Below are positions 51,396 to 59,269 of a stretch of DNA of 64,000 nt, one piece after another. The notes under the pieces are model-generated. The model saw nothing but the letters and a program-made list of their open reading frames with translations, was not told where the DNA came from and made no database searches. This stretch comes from Bog-159 sp963738375 (GTDB lineage Bacteria > Acidobacteriota > Terriglobia > Bryobacterales > Bryobacteraceae): positions 1,054,001 through 1,118,000 of the forward strand of contig CAVTWL010000006.1 of NCBI GenBank assembly GCA_963738375.1. Direction: 5' to 3'. Positions within the stretch are counted from its first letter, which is position 1, and each line of letters begins with the position of its first letter. The translations under genes and the position numbers were made by a program.

Positions 51396-54356
51396 GTGCG
51401 TCTTTACCCGCTTCTGTTGCTCTTGATCGCTTTCGCGGCACCCGGAACAGCCGACGTGGGCATTCGGATTCTGCTCGGCGTGACCGACAAGGAGGCGGCG
51501 AAATGGGATGGATCGGCGACCGTCGACCGCGGCCGCATCACCCGCACCGACCCGTGGCGCTTCACGAAGGAAGACGAAATTCTAGGCGTTGGCTCCTGGA
51601 AAGCATCCACGGCGCCGGTCATGAACCGCACCGCGGCTGAGGCGAAATCGGTGGTCGAAAACGGCGTCATCCTTTGGCTCAGCGGGGAGGATGAAACCAG
51701 CAACGTCAGCATCGCCACCGCGCAGGGAAATTTCAGCGTGCGGCTTGCCGATATCCCTTACGGCAAGTTCCAACACGTGCTCGATGGGCGCGTCGCGGTG
51801 GATCGTATTCCGCCGTCCACCCAGGTAACCAGCAGCCTGGAAGAGCAGGATTATCCGGCAGCGGCCGCCGCGCCGAACGGCGATGTATGGCTGGCGTACC
51901 TGGAATTCAAGCACAATCCCAACCACAATAAGCTGCGTGCGCCGCTCACCGCCGCGCCGAAGGATTTCTCTGCTTACACCGCTGCGCCGGGGGGGGATCA
52001 GGTTTTCGTCAAGCGACTAGCGCAGGATCGCTGGGGCGAGCCGATCCCGATCACCGCTCCGGGCGGCGATCTTTATCGCCCGGCCATCGCGGTCGACGGC
52101 AAGGGACGGCCCTGGGTCTTCTGGTCGGCGAATGAAGATGGCGATTTCGACCTATGGGCGCGGCCGATCGAAAACGGCGTGCCTGGCAGAACCGTGCGCA
52201 TTTCGAAAGCGCCCGGCTCGGATGTATTTCCCGCCGCGGCCACCGATGCCAAGGGACGTGTATGGGTGGCGTGGCAGGGATGGCGGCATGGCGTGGCAGC
52301 CATCTTTGCAGCCGTTCAGCAAGGCGATGGGTTTTCCGGTTCGGAGGCAGTTTCGAACTCCCCGGCTGACGAGTGGAATCCAGCCATCGCCGCCGATGCC
52401 ACGGGCCGCGTCACGGTCGCGTGGGATTCCTATCGGAATGGCAGCTTCGACGTGTATGCCAGGACCGCCACGGCGCCCGGCCGCTGGGGCGCGGAAATTC
52501 CGGTCGCCGCAACGGCGCGCTACGAGGCCTATCCGTCGATCGCTTACGATGCACAGGGGCGCTTATGGATCGCTTATGAAGAGGGGCCTGAAGGTTGGGG
52601 CAAGGACTTCGGCGCATACCGCAGTTCGGGTGTCTCCGTGTATTTCGCGCGGGCGGTGCGCCTGGTGGGCCTGGATACTTCGGGCCGCCTGATCCAACCG
52701 GCCGATCCCAGCCCCGCGTTGCAGGGCGCCCCGGCCACGATTGCCGACCAGGCATCGCGGCAGTCCGATACGACGGGCTGGGAAACGCCAGACGCCCAGC
52801 GCTACGCCCGCCGCGCACCGAATGCCCATCCGATGCCGCCGCTGGAGCCGCGCAACACATTACCGCGCCTGGCGGTGGATGCCTCCGGCCGCCTGTGGCT
52901 CACCTATCGCAGCCCGCACGCGACGTTATGGAATCCTATCGGAACAGTATGGTCGGAATATTTGGCTTCGTTCGATGGCAACACCTGGACCGGCCCCGTG
53001 TATCTGTTCCGCGGCGACAATGTGCTCGACAATCGTCCGGCGCTGATTGCGCGCCGCCCCGGCGAACTGCTGGTGATCGAATCTTCCGATTACCGGCGCG
53101 AAGTGCAACTGCTTACCAAGCGCGGCTGGGACAATTCTCAGATCCGCACCACGGGCATCGCGGATCCGTACAATAACGATCTGTTCGCCAGCACCATCGC
53201 GCTTCCGCCGGCCGCCAAGCCCGTATCCGGAAAAGATCTGGGCCCGCCGCCGCCCGCTACCAAGGTGAATTCGGCGGACGAAGCCGCCGCGGCCGCCAAG
53301 CTGCGCAATTATCGCGTGGATAGCCCGGGCAGCGCGCTGCACCTGGTGCGCGGCGAATTTCACCGCCACAGCGAAATCTCATACGATGGCGCGCTGGACG
53401 GCACTTTAATCGATCAGTGGCGCTATATCATCGATGCGGCTGCGCTCGATTGGGTGGGCTGCTGCGATCACGACAACGGGGGCGCCCGCGAGTACACCTG
53501 GTGGACGACCCAAAAGTTGACGGATATGTTTTACACGCCTGGCAGGTTTGCGCCCATGTTCAGCTACGAGCGCAGCGTGCAGTATCCGGAAGGCCATCGC
53601 AACGTGGTGTTTGCGCAGCGCGGCGTGCGCCCCTTGCCGCGTCTGCCGATCACGGCCGAGAATTACACCGGCCACGCGCCCGACACGCAAATGTTCTACG
53701 CATACTTGAAGCAATTCAGCGGCGTGGTCGCCTCACACACCAGCGGCACTGATATGGGCACGGATTGGCGCGACAACGATCCCGATTCCGAACCGGTCGT
53801 CGAAATTTATCAGGGCATGCGGCAGAACTACGAGATGCCCGATGCGCCTCGATCCAACAGCGCCCAGGATTCCATCGGCGGCTGGCGCCCCAAAGGCTTC
53901 ATCAATCTGGCATTCGAAAAAGGATATCGCTTCGGTTTTGAGGCCAGCTCCGATCATGTCTCCACGCACATGAGTTACTCGGTGGTTCTGGTCAACGGCG
54001 ATACCCGCGAAGCCATCCTGGATGGGTTGCGCAAACGCCATGTCTACGCCGCCACCGACAACATTCTGGCCGACGTGCGCAGCGGCTCGCATTTGATGGG
54101 CGATGCATTTTCATCGGCGGAAGCGCCGGAACTGCGCGTGAAACTGTCGGGGACCTCCCCATTCGCGCGCGTCCAGATCGTAAAAGACAACAGGTACGTC
54201 TATTCCTCCGAGCCAGGCACGAAAGACGTCGAGTTTCGGTGGCGCGACAATGCGCCGGAGCCCGGCAAGACCAGTTACTACTACGTGCGCGGGGAGCAAA
54301 AGGACGGCGAGTTGGTGTGGGCATCGCCGTTCTGGATCACTTATACGGGCAAATGA
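51396..54356 (+). CDS. Secreted protein with N-terminal propeller and C-terminal DUF3604/CehA-like metallohydrolase domain
   Basis: The GTG at 51396 is supported by GGAGG 5 bases upstream and gives a signal peptide (LYPLLLLLIAFAAPGTA). Residues about 135-600 contain repeated YPAAAAAPNGDVWLAYLEF and RPAIAVDGKGRPWVFWSANEDGDFDLW-type motifs, a beta-propeller. The C-terminal part (about 645-960) begins GEFHRHSEISYDGALDG and has CCDHDNGG, FSYERSVQYPEGHRNVVFA, VASHTSGTDMGTDWRDND and FEASSDHVSTHMSYS, histidine/aspartate clusters typical of PHP-like metal-dependent hydrolases. The total is 986 residues. The substrate is unknown. It is the first gene of a two-gene operon with the formylglycine-generating enzyme (ATGA overlap). 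Confidence 0.82.
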   Translation: MRLYPLLLLLIAFAAPGTADVGIRILLGVTDKEAAKWDGSATVDRGRITRTDPWRFTKEDEILGVGSWKASTAPVMNRTAAEAKSVVENGVILWLSGEDETSNVSIATAQGNFSVRLADIPYGKFQHVLDGRVAVDRIPPSTQVTSSLEEQDYPAAAAAPNGDVWLAYLEFKHNPNHNKLRAPLTAAPKDFSAYTAAPGGDQVFVKRLAQDRWGEPIPITAPGGDLYRPAIAVDGKGRPWVFWSANEDGDFDLWARPIENGVPGRTVRISKAPGSDVFPAAATDAKGRVWVAWQGWRHGVAAIFAAVQQGDGFSGSEAVSNSPADEWNPAIAADATGRVTVAWDSYRNGSFDVYARTATAPGRWGAEIPVAATARYEAYPSIAYDAQGRLWIAYEEGPEGWGKDFGAYRSSGVSVYFARAVRLVGLDTSGRLIQPADPSPALQGAPATIADQASRQSDTTGWETPDAQRYARRAPNAHPMPPLEPRNTLPRLAVDASGRLWLTYRSPHATLWNPIGTVWSEYLASFDGNTWTGPVYLFRGDNVLDNRPALIARRPGELLVIESSDYRREVQLLTKRGWDNSQIRTTGIADPYNNDLFASTIALPPAAKPVSGKDLGPPPPATKVNSADEAAAAAKLRNYRVDSPGSALHLVRGEFHRHSEISYDGALDGTLIDQWRYIIDAAALDWVGCCDHDNGGAREYTWWTTQKLTDMFYTPGRFAPMFSYERSVQYPEGHRNVVFAQRGVRPLPRLPITAENYTGHAPDTQMFYAYLKQFSGVVASHTSGTDMGTDWRDNDPDSEPVVEIYQGMRQNYEMPDAPRSNSAQDSIGGWRPKGFINLAFEKGYRFGFEASSDHVSTHMSYSVVLVNGDTREAILDGLRKRHVYAATDNILADVRSGSHLMGDAFSSAEAPELRVKLSGTSPFARVQIVKDNRYVYSSEPGTKDVEFRWRDNAPEPGKTSYYYVRGEQKDGELVWASPFWITYTGK

Positions 54357-55408
54357 ACATGCATTTTTTGAAACTCGTCCCGATTTTAGCCTGTACCGCC
54401 GTTTGGTCCTATGCGGCGGAGCACTGCGACAACGGCATATCCGCTGCTCGCCGGGGGGGGGGCGGCAACCCGGCCACAGCCATGATCGCGATCCCGGCCG
54501 GCGATTTCTGGATGGGATCGGCGCAAGCCGACATGGAAGACGCCCGGCCCGTTCATCGCGTGCACGTGGATGCCTTTTCGATGGATCGCACCGAGGTGAC
54601 CAACGACCAATTCGCCAGGTTTGTCGCCGCCACGAAGTACGTCACCGTCGCCGAACGAAAACCCGATGCGAAGGAGTTTCCGGACGCCAAGCCCGAAGAT
54701 CTGGTTCCGGGATCGGTGGTGTTCACGCCGCCCTCGCACCCGGTGAAGCTGACCGACGCTTATGTGTGGTGGCGCTACGTGAAAGGCGCCAGTTGGAAGC
54801 ATCCGGAAGGGCCTGGGAGCAATATCGCGACGCGCGGCAGCCATCCCGTGGTGCATGTGGCGTGGGAGGATGCCGCCGCGTATGCCAAGTGGGCCGGCAA
54901 GCGGCTGCCCACGGAGGCCGAGTTTGAATACGCCGCGCGCGGCGGCCTGGACCGCCAACCATACGTGTGGGGCGCGGAGTTTAAGCCCGGCGGCAAGTTC
55001 CAGGCGAATACGTTTCAAGGCCACTTTCCCGACACCAATAGCGCGGAAGACGGCTACACCGGCACTGCGCCGGTGGCATCGTTTCCTCCTAATAAATACG
55101 GCTTGTACGATATGGCGGGGAATGTGTGGGAATGGTGCGCGGACTGGTATCGCGCCGATTACTATACCCAAATCGCGCACGCAGGCGCAGTGGTCCGCAA
55201 TCCGCAAGGCCCCGCCGATAGTTCCGATCCCGATGAGCCTGGCGTTGCGAAGCGTGTCCAAAAGGGCGGATCGTTCCTCTGCACCGATCAATACTGTACG
55301 CGCTACATGCCCGGATCCCGCGGCAAAGGGGAGCCGGGCACGGGAACGAATCACGTAGGTTTCCGCTGCGTTCGTTCCGCGTCCGCGGCGTCCGCGAGTA
55401 CACGCTAA
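54353..55408 (+). CDS. Formylglycine-generating enzyme (FGE/SUMF1 type, oxygen-dependent), exported
   Basis: ATG 54353 overlaps the preceding stop (ATGA). The 351-residue product has an N-terminal signal (LKLVPILACTAVWSYAAE) and the FGE-sulfatase domain: IPAGDFWMGS, DRTEVTNDQFARFV, HPVVHVAWEDAAAYAKWAGKRLPTEAEFEYAARGG, NVWEWCADWY and GTNHVGFRC. The key feature is GGSFLCTDQYCTRY near the end: Cys310 and Cys315 are five residues apart, as in the two copper-binding catalytic cysteines of human FGE (336 and 341). Many FGE-domain proteins lack this pair, so this looks like a true sulfatase-activating enzyme. It can convert CxPxR cysteines using oxygen and copper. A secreted location would activate sulfatases outside the cytoplasm. 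Confidence 0.9.
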   Translation: MNMHFLKLVPILACTAVWSYAAEHCDNGISAARRGGGGNPATAMIAIPAGDFWMGSAQADMEDARPVHRVHVDAFSMDRTEVTNDQFARFVAATKYVTVAERKPDAKEFPDAKPEDLVPGSVVFTPPSHPVKLTDAYVWWRYVKGASWKHPEGPGSNIATRGSHPVVHVAWEDAAAYAKWAGKRLPTEAEFEYAARGGLDRQPYVWGAEFKPGGKFQANTFQGHFPDTNSAEDGYTGTAPVASFPPNKYGLYDMAGNVWEWCADWYRADYYTQIAHAGAVVRNPQGPADSSDPDEPGVAKRVQKGGSFLCTDQYCTRYMPGSRGKGEPGTGTNHVGFRCVRSASAASASTR

Positions 55409-56571
55409 TCGATTACCACGAAGCCGGCGCGGGTGGCGGCCACGGCGCCAAAACTCCAAGCAGGCACACTATCTTGAGCACCCTTCTCGCCGACGGGGCT
55501 GCCGGCGGCATCGAAGATCTGCCAGGCGAGCGAGCCTCCCTTTCCCCAAGCGGCGCCTTCGGACCAGAGCAGCAGCGTGCTCCCGTCCCGAGCGATTGCC
55601 AGGCGCGGGTGTTTTCGGCCCTTGCCTTCGCCGGGTGCTGCGACCGGTTGCGCGCTGCTGGAGGCGATATCTTCGAACCACACTTGTCCTGCTGTTTCCC
55701 AGGATGCCTCCACTTTCCCCGCGCCTTCCGACAGAGACATGCTACTCATGGGGCAGGCATTGAGTACCCACGGTTGCAGCAGGCGGCCCGCGAAGGCGCG
55801 GCCCCCATCGCGCGAAGTGAGCAGGTAGATATCGCGATGGACGCCGCCCGTCGCGGAGCGGAAGAGAGCCCAGATCGTCCCGCTCGCATCGGCCAGCATG
55901 GCCATCCCACAGCAACCGCATGCGCCGGACGGCTCGTTCCACGCGGGGTGTTCCACCGCGAAGCGATTGCCGCTATCGTGCGATTCGGCAATCCAAACCT
56001 GCCGTCCCGCTTCACCGGCCGGCGCGCCGGCCGCTTTGCCGTGCCAGGCAACATAGACATTGCCTGACGAATCGGCCGCGATGGTTCCACCTCCGTCGAG
56101 TCCGAAGGTCCGGGTCATCAGATTGCGCTGAGGCTCAAAGGCTGTGCGCGCAGCGTTCATGCGGCTGAACAGCATGGGCGCCCCGCGGCGCCCCGACTCC
56201 GGATTGAGCGGGCCTTGCGATTCCGTTCGCGCCGAGCCGTTCCACGCTACGTAGACGCGGCCAGCCTCTCCGATGGCGATCTGGCCTCCGCGAATGGTTC
56301 CGGTGGCGATGGCGCTTTCCGGTTCGCTGTTGACCCGAATCGGCGGCGACCAAGTCGCGCCGGCATCGGACGACTTCACGTAGAACAGGTTTCCGTGCGG
56401 CGCCTCGCCCGAGTAGTAGAGCAGGTGCAGAGCGCCGGCGGCGTCGACAGCAACCTGCGGCTGAATTCCGCCATTTGGAACGCGCACCTGGGCGACGTCT
56501 ACGTTTCGGGCTGCCTGAGGGGCTGCGGCGAAGAGAGAAGCCAGGGAAAGCGCAAGCAAAGAGTACTTCAT
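55405..56571 (-). CDS. Secreted BNR/sialidase-like beta-propeller protein
   Basis: The 388-residue protein has a signal peptide (MKYSLLALSLASLFAAAPQAA) and repeated Asp-box-like motifs such as YVKSSDAGATWSPPIRV, IAESHDSGNRF and LLTSRDGGRAF. Between them are propeller strands (GRVYVAWNG, GNVYVAWHG, GTIWALFRS). This is the fold of exo-sialidases and BNR proteins, but the sialidase arginine triad cannot be confirmed. A GACGCCGMAML cysteine cluster is unusual. Its stop overlaps the FGE stop by 4 bases (convergent). It follows the 55-residue zinc-finger-like gene and sulfatase 56781 on the same strand, so it is probably the last gene of that operon. Confidence 0.78.
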   Translation of the reverse strand: MKYSLLALSLASLFAAAPQAARNVDVAQVRVPNGGIQPQVAVDAAGALHLLYYSGEAPHGNLFYVKSSDAGATWSPPIRVNSEPESAIATGTIRGGQIAIGEAGRVYVAWNGSARTESQGPLNPESGRRGAPMLFSRMNAARTAFEPQRNLMTRTFGLDGGGTIAADSSGNVYVAWHGKAAGAPAGEAGRQVWIAESHDSGNRFAVEHPAWNEPSGACGCCGMAMLADASGTIWALFRSATGGVHRDIYLLTSRDGGRAFAGRLLQPWVLNACPMSSMSLSEGAGKVEASWETAGQVWFEDIASSSAQPVAAPGEGKGRKHPRLAIARDGSTLLLWSEGAAWGKGGSLAWQIFDAAGSPVGEKGAQDSVPAWSFGAVAATRAGFVVID

Positions 56572-56586
56572 GGATTGCTTTCAACA

Positions 56587-56754
56587 CTACCGTCGATATA
56601 CAGGCGCCGTATCCATGCAGTCGGCCGATTTCTCCGCCCGGTCGAGACACTCGACACAGGCCAGCAGGTGCTGCTCCAGAGACGCCTGATCTTCTTCGTC
56701 ACCCATCTCGCCGCGGTAGTATCGCGCGATCTGGTGGTCGGAAACGTGTTTCAT
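56587..56754 (-). CDS. 55-residue protein with an anti-sigma-like zinc-finger motif
   Basis: A complete 56-codon frame lies between the sulfatase stop (26 bases upstream) and the BNR gene start (15 bases downstream), all on the same strand. The product starts MKHVSDHQIARYYRGEMGDE and has EQHLLACVECLDRAEKSADC. The HLLACVEC core (H-x3-C-x2-C) is the zinc-binding helix of ZAS-type anti-sigma factors, which normally continue into a membrane helix. Here the protein ends soon after. It could be a free zinc-finger regulator or a relic of an anti-sigma gene. No sigma factor gene is nearby. The start codon has only a weak ribosome-binding site (GGATGG). Confidence 0.6.
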   Translation of the reverse strand: MKHVSDHQIARYYRGEMGDEEDQASLEQHLLACVECLDRAEKSADCMDTAPVYRR

Positions 56755-56780
56755 GCGAACCATCCGATTTTGTTATCGAT

Positions 56781-59096
56781 TCATTGAACGTCTACGCGGA
56801 CGGTCTCAATCTTGCCGGTAAAAGTAAACGGAACGGCGTAACTGGCGGTCACCGCGGTGCCCAGGTCGCAACCGATGTCGAGAGTTTCCCGCCTGCTCCC
56901 GCCCATGTTGACGATCTTCGTTTCGCCCAGAGGCTTGCCGTTGATGGAGATACGCGCCACACCAGGGCCGCCCCCACCGCCCAGCAGCGCGTTGCCTGGC
57001 GCAGCGACTTTGTCCGGCATAAAATCAAGAACGATCTGCTGCTTGCCGGAGGATAGGCGTTCGGACGAAACCAGCGTGCCGGCGGGGTTGCCGTAGGCGT
57101 TCGCTTCATAGGATACTCGTCCGCCCTTCACGTATAAAGTGAAGCCTCCGTAACGCCCGCCCTGGGCGACAATCACGCCCTCCGCGCCGTTGTCGGGAAT
57201 CTCCACGTCCGCGGTGATGCGATAGGGCCGGCCGGCGAAACGCGGCGCGGAAGGCAGCGGGATGCGCTGCTCGCCCGCGTGATACACATACGACGTCGCG
57301 CCATCGTTGGGCGCCGGCTGCGCCGCGAAATACGGCACCAGCGGATAAACGTTGTTGCGGCGAGCCTCGCTATCGAAAAGCTGCTGCAGCTCCTTCAGCT
57401 TCTCCGGATACTGCGCGGCGAGATCGTGCGCCTGGCTGTAGTCTTTGTCGAGATTGTAAAGTTCCCACGGATTCTCCTCCGGCGAGTGCGTGTTATACGC
57501 CTTCGTCAGATCCCATGGCAGCATGTGGCGCGACCCGGCCCACCATCCGTCTTTGTATATGCCGCGATTGCCGACCATCTCAAAATACTGAAACTTGTGA
57601 TGGCTCGGTTCGTCGGGGTGGTCGAAGGTGTAGACGATACTGCCGCCTTCCAGCGGCAACTGTTTCACGCCGTTCACGGCGTCGGGAAATTGTACGCCTG
57701 CCAATTCATAGATGGTCGGCGCGATATCGGTGACGTGCTGGAACTGCGTGCGCTGCCCGCCGGCGTCTTTGATGTGTCCCGGCCAGGAGACGATCAGCGG
57801 GTCGCGGGTGCCTCCCAGGTGCGAGGCAACTTGTTTGCTCCATTGGAAAGGCGTGTTGGTGGCCCAGGCCCAAGCCGCCGCATAGTGATTGGAAAATAGC
57901 TCGCCGCCCAACTCGTCCGCGTGCTTCAGGCGTTGTTCGATGCTCCACGGCTTCCCCTGGACGTCGACTCCGTCGTGGCCATCCAGACCGGCTTCGGAAC
58001 TCGCGCCGTTGTCCCCGGCGATATAGAAAACGATGGTGTCTTCGTTATGCCCGGCGGCCTTGATGTTGGCGAGTAGCCGGCCGACCTCGTAGTCGGTCTG
58101 CGCCAGGAACGCGGCATACACTTCCATTTCGCGGGAAAGCAGCTTCTTCTGATCGGCGGTCAACGAATCCCACGCCGCCAGTTCTTTCGGCCGCGGCGTC
58201 AGTTCGGCATTGGCCGGAATCACGCCAAATTCCCGCTGGCGCGCGAAGGTTGCTTCCCGCAGTTTATCCCAGCCTTGGTCGAATTGCCCTTTGAACTTGT
58301 CAATCCACTCCTGGGGCACGTGGTGCGGTTCGTGCGTGGCCCCGGTGGCAAAGTACAGGAAGAAGGGTTTCTGCGGGGCCACCGAGTCGTGGCCGTGCAG
58401 CCAGTGCGTGGCATCGTTCACCAGGTCCGTCGTCAGGTGATAGCCTTGTTCCGGCGTGGCGGGCGGCTCCACGGGGGTGGTATTGCGATAGAGCCGCGGA
58501 TGCCACTGGCTATCGGCGCCGCTCATGAAGCCGTAGTAGTATTCAAAGCCCAGGCCGGTGGGCCAGTGATCGAACGGGCCGGCTGCGTTCGTTTCCCACA
58601 CGGGCGTGTTGTGCCATTTGCCGAATGCCGCGGTGCTGTAGCCGTTATCCTTCAAGATTTCGGCGACCGACGCGGCGCTTTTCGGCCAGACGGAGTTGTA
58701 GCCGGGAAAGCCGGAGGCGGCCTCCACCACCATTCCAAATCCAATCTCATGATCGTTGCGGCCCGAGAGCAGCGCGGCGCGCGTCGGCGAGCATAATGAA
58801 TTCACGTGGAAGCGGTTGTAGCGCAATCCGCTTTTCGCCAGTTGGTCGAGCGCGGGCGTGGGCACCGGGCCGCCGAAGGTTGCAGTGGCGCCGAAGCCTA
58901 CGTCGTCGAGGAGGATCAACACCACGTTGGGCGCGCCCTTCGATGCGCTGGGGCGGCGCGGAAAAGCCGGCGTCGATTTGTCGCGATTGGGATCGATCTT
59001 TCCCTGGAAGGCGGGGTCCGGCTTGGGCAGGGTATCCGCCGCCCACAGGGAGGCGGCCAAGAGCGCGACCATGACGAGTTGCAGTGTTTTTTTCAT
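56781..59096 (-). CDS. Secreted arylsulfatase (Cys-type)
   Basis: I start at ATG 59096 (MKKTLQLVMVALLAASLWA), a clear signal peptide. The frame is open to 59162, but that extension is polar and lies in the operator region. The 771-residue protein has DDVGFGATATFGGP, Cys102 in SLCSPTRAALLSGRNDHE, GYSTAAFGKWHNTP and FYIAGDNGASSEAG, and ends with the same jelly-roll-like domain as its paralogues (RYGGFTLYVKGGRVSYEANAYG). It is close to the 47652 sulfatase, including the shared TLPKPDPAFxGKxDPNRDKS start of the mature part. It probably leads an operon with the 55-residue protein and the BNR protein. It shares a divergent control region with the sulfatase at 59270. Confidence 0.92.
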   Translation of the reverse strand: MKKTLQLVMVALLAASLWAADTLPKPDPAFQGKIDPNRDKSTPAFPRRPSASKGAPNVVLILLDDVGFGATATFGGPVPTPALDQLAKSGLRYNRFHVNSLCSPTRAALLSGRNDHEIGFGMVVEAASGFPGYNSVWPKSAASVAEILKDNGYSTAAFGKWHNTPVWETNAAGPFDHWPTGLGFEYYYGFMSGADSQWHPRLYRNTTPVEPPATPEQGYHLTTDLVNDATHWLHGHDSVAPQKPFFLYFATGATHEPHHVPQEWIDKFKGQFDQGWDKLREATFARQREFGVIPANAELTPRPKELAAWDSLTADQKKLLSREMEVYAAFLAQTDYEVGRLLANIKAAGHNEDTIVFYIAGDNGASSEAGLDGHDGVDVQGKPWSIEQRLKHADELGGELFSNHYAAAWAWATNTPFQWSKQVASHLGGTRDPLIVSWPGHIKDAGGQRTQFQHVTDIAPTIYELAGVQFPDAVNGVKQLPLEGGSIVYTFDHPDEPSHHKFQYFEMVGNRGIYKDGWWAGSRHMLPWDLTKAYNTHSPEENPWELYNLDKDYSQAHDLAAQYPEKLKELQQLFDSEARRNNVYPLVPYFAAQPAPNDGATSYVYHAGEQRIPLPSAPRFAGRPYRITADVEIPDNGAEGVIVAQGGRYGGFTLYVKGGRVSYEANAYGNPAGTLVSSERLSSGKQQIVLDFMPDKVAAPGNALLGGGGGPGVARISINGKPLGETKIVNMGGSRRETLDIGCDLGTAVTASYAVPFTFTGKIETVRVDVQ

Positions 59097-59125
59097 GCGG
59101 TTGACTGGGCCCCTTTTGCGGCTGT

Positions 59126-59242
59126 GCGTAATAGACGATAGGCGTAATAGACTAATTAGCAATCTTACGTATCCAGTGCTATCATTGTCAACCGGTGCGC
59201 GATGTAGGCAGCCGATCGTGGGCTAGAGACTGTCGATAGACA
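59126..59242. promoter_or_regulatory. Divergent sulfatase control region with repeated ATAGAC half-sites
   Basis: GCGTAATAGAC occurs twice as a direct repeat with a 16-base period (59126-59136 and 59142-59152). ATTGTCAA (59184-59191) and TGTC-GATA-GACA (59231-59242) follow. AATAGACGATAGG to ATTGTCAA is 54 bases, the same distance as in the 45963-46077 region. Confidence 0.6.
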
Positions 59243-59269
59243 TAGTTCAGACATTCCGACGGAGACATT

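Noticed and set aside
56215..57899. Plus-strand frames opposite the BNR and sulfatase genes (for example 57279-57899)
   Set aside because: They are complementary shadows of the paralogous sulfatases. Equivalent frames appear opposite each of the others.
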